Source: Erwinia phyllosphaerae
Lineage (GTDB): Bacteria > Pseudomonadota > Gammaproteobacteria > Enterobacterales > Enterobacteriaceae
Assembly (NCBI RefSeq): GCF_019132875.1
Contig: NZ_JAHSPF010000002.1
Location: forward strand, 186,001-250,000
Direction: 5' to 3'
Length of the DNA stretch: 64,000 nucleotides
Below, in pieces: positions 59,859 to 64,000 of this stretch. Both the position numbers and the translations under genes were made by a program. The notes beneath the pieces were generated by a model, which saw only the letters and a program-made list of their open reading frames with translations, did no database searches and had not been told where the DNA came from. Every line of letters begins with the position of its first letter. Position 1 is the stretch's first letter.

Positions 59859-59994
59859 GCTTACAGATCTAATAGAGATAATTTTCTTTATCAATCTATT
59901 TACACAATAATTACAACCTGGCTCACAAAGCGCGGCCAGGGCACCTTAAAGCCGACGGCGGGCAGGCGGGGCGCTTTTCGCCCGCGCGGCAACT

Positions 59995-60003
59995 TGCTAA
60001 ACT
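59995..60003 (+). promoter_or_regulatory. Extended -10 promoter element of gmhA
   Basis: TGCTAAACT, an extended -10, 30 bases before the gmhA ATG. A GC-rich stretch (59950-59990) with short inverted repeats lies upstream. Confidence 0.45.
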
Positions 60004-60033
60004 GCCGCAGACCTCACCTAAAAGGACTCTCCT

Positions 60034-60612
60034 ATGTACCAGGACATCATTCGCGCCGAGTTAAATGAAGCACAGGACACGCTCACTAATTTCCTTAGCG
60101 ATGAAGCAAATATCCATGCTATCCAGCGTGCTGCGGTACTGCTGGCGGATTCATTTAAAGCCGGCGGCAAAGTGCTTTCCTGCGGCAACGGCGGTTCACA
60201 CTGCGATGCTATGCACTTTGCAGAAGAGTTAACCGGCCGCTACCGCGACAATCGTCCGGGCTATCCGGCCATTGCGATTTCTGACGTCAGCCATATCTCC
60301 TGCGTAGGCAATGATTTCGGCTACGACGCTATTTTCTCGCGCTATGTGGAAGCGGTAGGTCGTTCTGGCGACGTGCTGCTGGGGATCTCGACTTCCGGCA
60401 ACTCTGCTAACGTTATTAAAGCGGTGGAAGCAGCGCGCGCGCAGGGCATGAAAGTGGTTACGCTGACCGGCAAAGATGGCGGAAAAATGGCAGGCAGTGC
60501 CGATGTTGAAATCCGCGTGCCGCATTTTGGCTATGCCGATCGCATTCAGGAGATCCATATCAAAGTGATCCATATCCTGATCCTGCTGATTGAAAAAGAG
60601 ATGGCTAAGTAA
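60034..60612 (+). CDS. gmhA: Sedoheptulose 7-phosphate isomerase
   Basis: Also called lpcA. It makes D-glycero-D-manno-heptose 7-phosphate, the first step toward the LPS inner-core heptose. It is 192 residues with an SIS domain ([43 protein letters not shown]) and the C-terminal [15 protein letters not shown] zinc region. It is followed by yafJ after 16 bases. Confidence 0.97.
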   Translation: MYQDIIRAELNEAQDTLTNFLSDEANIHAIQRAAVLLADSFKAGGKVLSCGNGGSHCDAMHFAEELTGRYRDNRPGYPAIAISDVSHISCVGNDFGYDAIFSRYVEAVGRSGDVLLGISTSGNSANVIKAVEAARAQGMKVVTLTGKDGGKMAGSADVEIRVPHFGYADRIQEIHIKVIHILILLIEKEMAK

Positions 60613-60628
60613 CCCACGAGGAACATCT

Positions 60629-61396
60629 ATGTGCGAACTGCTCGGGATGAGCGCGAATGTCCCTACGGACATCTGTTTTAGCTTTACCGGGCTTGTACAG
60701 CGCGGCGGAAAAACCGGCCCGCATAAAGACGGCTGGGGAATTACCTTTTATGAAGGCAAAGGCTGCCGGACGTTTAAAGATCCGCAGCCCAGCTTTAATT
60801 CGCCGATAGCGCGGCTGGTGCAGGATTACCCGATCAAATCCTGTTCGGTGGTGGCGCATATTCGTCAGGCAAACCGGGGCGAAGTTTCGCTGGAGAATAC
60901 GCATCCGTTCACGCGCGAACTCTGGGGACGTAACTGGACCTATGCGCATAACGGCCAGCTGAAAGGCTATCGCGGCCTGGAGACGGGACCTTTTCGGCCG
61001 GTTGGTGAAACGGACAGCGAGCAGGCTTTCTGCTGGCTACTGCACAAGCTGACCACGCGTTATCCGCGAACGCCGGGCAACTGGCCTGCGGTGTTTCGCT
61101 ATATTGCAGAGCTGGCAACGGAACTGCGGGAAAAGGGCGTCTTTAATATGCTGTTGTCGGACGGCCGCTATCTGATGGCGTTCTGTTCGACCAATCTGTT
61201 CTGGATCACGCGCCGCGCGCCGTTCGGCAAAGCGACATTGCTGGATCAGGACGTGGAAATTGATTTTCAGAAGCAGACCACGCCAGACGACGTGGTCACG
61301 GTAATCGCCACTCAGCCCTTAACGGGGAATGAAACCTGGCACAAGATTGCGCCAGGCGACTGGACGTTATTTTGCCTCGGAGAGCGCGAGCGCTGA
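60629..61396 (+). CDS. yafJ: Class II glutamine amidotransferase YafJ
   Basis: A 255-residue stand-alone glutamine amidotransferase domain. The catalytic Cys2 is at the start ([14 protein letters not shown]), with [18 protein letters not shown] and [10 protein letters not shown]. The acceptor substrate is not known in E. coli either. The start is the ATG at 60629, because Cys must be residue 2 and GAGGAA lies upstream. An ATG at 60590 within gmhA is rejected. Its last 30 bases overlap the convergent yafK. Confidence 0.95.
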   Translation: MCELLGMSANVPTDICFSFTGLVQRGGKTGPHKDGWGITFYEGKGCRTFKDPQPSFNSPIARLVQDYPIKSCSVVAHIRQANRGEVSLENTHPFTRELWGRNWTYAHNGQLKGYRGLETGPFRPVGETDSEQAFCWLLHKLTTRYPRTPGNWPAVFRYIAELATELREKGVFNMLLSDGRYLMAFCSTNLFWITRRAPFGKATLLDQDVEIDFQKQTTPDDVVTVIATQPLTGNETWHKIAPGDWTLFCLGERER

Positions 61397-62104
61397 CTGA
61401 TTGACCGGCGTGCTGTTCAGAACCGCGTTGTTCAGCACGTATTTCCCGCCGCTGACGCTTATGGAAGGCGGCTGGCGGTTCTGCACAAATTCAGCATAGC
61501 CCGGCTGTAGCTGCTGCCAGAAGCTGTAGTAAACCGAATAGCGGTGACGCTGCAGGTTGCTGTCCGTCATGCGGAACGGGTAGATACTGACTTCCACTCG
61601 CGGCTGGCCGTTGCGCAGCGCTGCTTCCACATAATGATAAATTTCATCAATGTTGGTGTCCGTCATCGCATAGCAGCCAATTGATACGCAGCTGCCGTGG
61701 ATCATCAGGTATTTACCTTCATAACCCTGCTGGCGGTCATATTCGTTAGGAAAACCGGTATTAATGGCCCGATAAAAACGGCTGTCCGGCTTAAGCTGGG
61801 AAAGGCCCACGCTATAAAAACCTTCCGGACTTTTAAAATCGCCCTGACGACGCTTAGGGCCTAAGCCGCCAGAAAAATTACAGATACGGTAGCTATTCAG
61901 CAGACGGTAGTCATTGCCAATTTTGCCATACAGCTCCAGCGTACGTTCTTCCTTAAAGATTTGAATATACACGGGGGTGCCGAGGAGCTGCTTCTTTAAC
62001 TCTTTGCTTACCGGTGCCAGCGGTGCGATCTGTGCAACAGGGACGCTGGCGAAAACAACGGCTGGCAGAAAAAACATCGCAAACAGCAGTGCGATTTTGC
62101 CCAT
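61367..62104 (-). CDS. yafK: L,D-transpeptidase-fold peptidoglycan-protein amidase YafK (DpaA/LdtF)
   Basis: A YkuD-domain protein. In E. coli it cuts the bond between meso-DAP and Braun lipoprotein, releasing Lpp from peptidoglycan. It is 245 residues with a signal peptide ([19 protein letters not shown]). The YkuD core holds the catalytic motif [12 protein letters not shown]. The [19 protein letters not shown] and [19 protein letters not shown] segments are conserved. The start is the ATG at 62104 behind AAGGGA; a longer frame to 62230 would destroy the signal peptide. Its 3' end overlaps yafJ on the other strand. Confidence 0.95.
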   Translation of the reverse strand: MGKIALLFAMFFLPAVVFASVPVAQIAPLAPVSKELKKQLLGTPVYIQIFKEERTLELYGKIGNDYRLLNSYRICNFSGGLGPKRRQGDFKSPEGFYSVGLSQLKPDSRFYRAINTGFPNEYDRQQGYEGKYLMIHGSCVSIGCYAMTDTNIDEIYHYVEAALRNGQPRVEVSIYPFRMTDSNLQRHRYSVYYSFWQQLQPGYAEFVQNRQPPSISVSGGKYVLNNAVLNSTPVNQSALALSEAK

Positions 62105-62290
62105 TCTGGTTCCCTTGATAGTAGGGTTGGATGCTACGTCCGAAGACGCTGTTAACTGCTTTTTAGGAAATGTCCGTAAAAGCTGCGCCACATTATCATT
62201 GTCTATTTTTTTATCAAGAGAGCCACGCATAAAAACAGAGAAAAATTGCGCCAGCCCGCTGCCGCTGCGCTTTCACAAAGAATTAACCTG

Positions 62291-62318
62291 TTGAAATTGC
62301 ACTCTCCGGCTGTATACT
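62291..62318 (+). promoter_or_regulatory. dinB promoter
   Basis: TTGAAA (62291-62296), a 16-base spacer and TATACT (62313-62318), 25 bases before the dinB ATG. The -10 is inside the LexA box. Upstream, 62105-62290 shows nothing further I recognise. Confidence 0.65.
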
Positions 62319-62327
62319 TATCCAGTG
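62308..62327. promoter_or_regulatory. LexA (SOS) box of dinB
   Basis: GGCTGTATACTTATCCAGTG is very close to the E. coli dinB box (CACTGTATACTTTACCAGTG as I recall it). The left CTGT half is perfect and the right half is CCAG. It overlaps the -10, so LexA would repress until SOS induction. Confidence 0.8.
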
Positions 62328-62342
62328 TTACTGGAGGGGTGG

Positions 62343-63398
62343 ATGCGTAAGATCATACACGTGGATATGGACTGCTTCTACGCAGCGGTAGAGATGCGCG
62401 ATAATCCCGCGTTGCGTCATATCCCTATTGCGATTGGCGGCAGTCATTTGAAGCGCGGGGTTATCAGCACCGCCAACTATCCCGCCAGAAAATTTGGCGT
62501 ACATAGCGCGATGGCGACGGCCACCGCGCTCAAGCTTTGCCCTCATCTGAAAGTTATCCCCGGCCGTTTCGACGCGTATAAAGAAGCCAGCGCGCATATT
62601 CGGGAAATTTTCACGCGCTATACGGCGCTGATTGAGCCGCTGTCGCTGGACGAGGCCTATCTGGACGTTACCGACAGCCCGCACTGCCACGGTTCTGCCA
62701 CGCTGATGGCGCGTGAAATCCGCCAGACTATTGCCAAAGAATTAAACCTTACCGCTTCGGCAGGCGTAGCGCCGATTAAGTTTGTCGCCAAAATCGCCTC
62801 CGATCTCAATAAGCCTGACGGGCAGTTTGTCATTACGCCAGAAGAGCTACCGCAGTTTTTGCTGACGCTGCCGCTGGCAAAAATTCCTGGCGTAGGCAAA
62901 GTTACGGCGAAAAAGCTTGAAGAGCTGGGCCTCTATAACTGTGCCGACGTGCAGAAAACGGATTTGGCCATGCTGCTGAAACGCTTTGGCAAGTTTGGGC
63001 GGGTTTTATGGGAGCGCTGCAACGGCATTGATGAGCGTGAAGTGGTGACGGATCGCCTGCGCAAATCGCTGGGCGTGGAGCGAACGCTGTCGGCGGACAT
63101 TCACGAATGGGAAGCGTGTCTGGAAATTATCGACTATCTCTATGCAGAGCTGGAGCGGCGTCTGAAAGCGGTAAAGCCCGACTTACAGATTGCCAGGCAG
63201 GGCGTTAAGCTGAAGTTTAACGACTTTCAGCAGACTACCCAGGAACATGTCTGGCCGATGCTGAACAAAGAAGATTTTATCAACGTTGCGAAAAAGACGT
63301 GGGAAGAGCGTCGTGCCGGGCGGGGCGTACGGCTGGTGGGGCTGCACGTAACGCTGCTCAATCCGCAGTTGGAAAGGCAACTGCTGTTGGGACTGTAG
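62343..63398 (+). CDS. dinB: DNA polymerase IV
   Basis: A Y-family translesion polymerase induced in the SOS response. It is 351 residues. The catalytic acids are D8 (HVDMDCFYAAVE) and D103-E104 (PLSLDEAYLDV). A helix-hairpin-helix thumb (IPGVGKVTAKKLEELGL), the little finger domain, and a C-terminal beta-clamp motif QLLLGL are present. The start is the ATG at 62343 behind GGAGGGG. An earlier in-frame start at 62325 lies in the LexA box and is rejected. Confidence 0.97.
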   Translation: MRKIIHVDMDCFYAAVEMRDNPALRHIPIAIGGSHLKRGVISTANYPARKFGVHSAMATATALKLCPHLKVIPGRFDAYKEASAHIREIFTRYTALIEPLSLDEAYLDVTDSPHCHGSATLMAREIRQTIAKELNLTASAGVAPIKFVAKIASDLNKPDGQFVITPEELPQFLLTLPLAKIPGVGKVTAKKLEELGLYNCADVQKTDLAMLLKRFGKFGRVLWERCNGIDEREVVTDRLRKSLGVERTLSADIHEWEACLEIIDYLYAELERRLKAVKPDLQIARQGVKLKFNDFQQTTQEHVWPMLNKEDFINVAKKTWEERRAGRGVRLVGLHVTLLNPQLERQLLLGL

Positions 63399-63427
63399 CG
63401 GCCACGGCAGGCGGCTGCGGCACTGAA

Positions 63428-63463
63428 AAGTAAAACAGGCGGAGTTCTGCTCCGCCTGTCGCT
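63428..63463. terminator. Bidirectional terminator between dinB and pepD
   Basis: ACAGGCGGAG-TTCTG-CTCCGCCTGT, a perfect 10-bp stem. On the minus strand TTTTACTTTTC follows, and on the plus strand CGCTTTTATTT. It serves both convergent genes. Confidence 0.9.
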
Positions 63464-63464
63464 T

Positions 63465-64000
63465 TTATTTCGCCGGAATTGCCTTCAGCAGCGCCGTCAG
63501 CAGCTGCCAGTAAAGGCCAACGCTTGCGATATGCACCTGCTCATCCGGTGAGTGTGGGCCGGTGATGGTCGGGCCGATAGAGACCATATCCATTTCCGGA
63601 TACGGCTTTTTAAACAGGCCGCATTCCAGACCCGCATGGATCACCTGAATATTTGGCGTTTTGTTAAACAGTTTTTTGTAGGTTTCTTCTACCAGCGCCA
63701 TCACTGGTGAAGAAGGGTCGGGCTGCCAGCCAGGATAGCTGCCTTTGGCCACGGTTGTTGCTCCGGCCAGATCGCCCAGCGCGGTCAGCGTTTCGACCAG
63801 GTAATCTTTGCCGCTGTCAATCAGCGAGCGCACCAGGCAGTTGATGCGGGCTTCGTTATCTTTCAGAGCGACCACGCCAACGTTCAGCGACGTTTCCACC
63901 ACGCCTTTCATCACGTCAGAATTGCGGATGACGCCGTTCGGCGTGCTGTTCAGCAGGGCGATAAATGCATCGCGGCTAGCTGTGGTCAACGCCTGCTCGC
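63465..64000 (-). CDS. pepD: Aminoacyl-histidine dipeptidase (peptidase D), C-terminal part (runs off window)
   Basis: A broad-specificity cytoplasmic dipeptidase (Xaa-His, carnosinase-type) of the M20 family. About 175-178 C-terminal residues are present, closely matching E. coli PepD: NSTPNGVIRNSDVMKGVVETS, IRSLIDSGKDY-type segment, KGSYPGWQPDPSSPVM, IQVIHAGLECGLF (metal ligand Glu and His region) and GPTITGPHSPDEQVHI. The frame stays open to the window end, so the gene is cut rather than truncated. Confidence 0.96.
   Translation of the reverse strand, partial: EQALTTASRDAFIALLNSTPNGVIRNSDVMKGVVETSLNVGVVALKDNEARINCLVRSLIDSGKDYLVETLTALGDLAGATTVAKGSYPGWQPDPSSPVMALVEETYKKLFNKTPNIQVIHAGLECGLFKKPYPEMDMVSIGPTITGPHSPDEQVHIASVGLYWQLLTALLKAIPAK

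Noticed and set aside
62105..62230. Extension of yafK by 42 codons
   Set aside because: It would bury the signal peptide; the ATG at 62104 has its own SD and matches E. coli.

Overview
The window is a stretch of enterobacterial chromosome. Gene content and order (pcnB-gluQ-dksA-sfsA-thpR / hrpB / mrcB / fhuACDB / hemL / clcA / erpA / btuF-mtnN / dgt / degP / cdaR / yaeH / dapD-glnD / map / rpsB-tsf / pyrH / frr / dxr / ispU-cdsA-rseP-bamA-skp-lpxD-fabZ-lpxA-lpxB-rnhB-dnaE-accA ... fadE / gmhA / yafJ / yafK / dinB / pepD) match the E. coli dnaK-proximal segment almost gene for gene. Protein divergence and several local differences point to the Erwinia/Pantoea group (Erwiniaceae) rather than Escherichia or Salmonella; the genus cannot be fixed from the sequence alone. 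No tRNA, rRNA, CRISPR array, intact insertion sequence or prophage was seen.

Layout. 1-6103: RNA metabolism and stringent response (pcnB, gluQ, dksA, sfsA, thpR, hrpB). 6194-8716: penicillin-binding protein 1b with an unusual glutamine tract. 8717-14947: Fur-type promoter region and the complete ferrichrome uptake operon fhuACDB. 14976-21795: haem precursor synthesis (hemL), Cl-/H+ antiport (clcA), Fe-S carrier (erpA), a small exported protein where E. coli has yadS, vitamin B12 binding protein (btuF), MTA/SAH nucleosidase (mtnN) and dGTPase (dgt). 21862-29039: the sigma-E controlled protease degP, then cdaR, yaeH, dapD and glnD. 29040-30177: a small accessory island between glnD and map, holding a tail-anchored coiled-coil protein built of 11-residue repeats and, on the other strand, what looks like a decayed gene. 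30178-36140: map, the S2 leader RNA, rpsB-tsf, pyrH, frr and dxr. 36141-50915: the dense envelope and replication cluster from ispU to accA.

The large block that lies between accA and fadE in E. coli (ldcC, yaeR, tilS, rof and onward) is absent here. In its place, 51028-57155 carries a VOC protein, the divergent methylthioribose salvage genes mtnA and mtnK, a LysR-controlled cluster (carboxymuconolactone decarboxylase-like protein, tautomerase, DUF4865 protein), and a MerR-type regulator divergent from a DUF2938 membrane protein. 57328-64000 returns to conserved order with fadE, gmhA, yafJ, yafK, dinB and the C-terminal part of pepD.

Regulatory sites that can be read directly include a Fur-like box (fhuA), a sigma-E promoter (degP), a FadR operator (fadE), a LexA box (dinB), two tandem met boxes for MetJ lying on the mtnK promoter, and a MerR-type operator inside a 19-bp promoter spacer. 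The least-described parts are the glnD-map island, the MerR/DUF2938 pair and its operator, the LysR/tautomerase cluster, and several strong hairpins between envelope genes. I see no convincing complete new multi-gene system; these are the leads.
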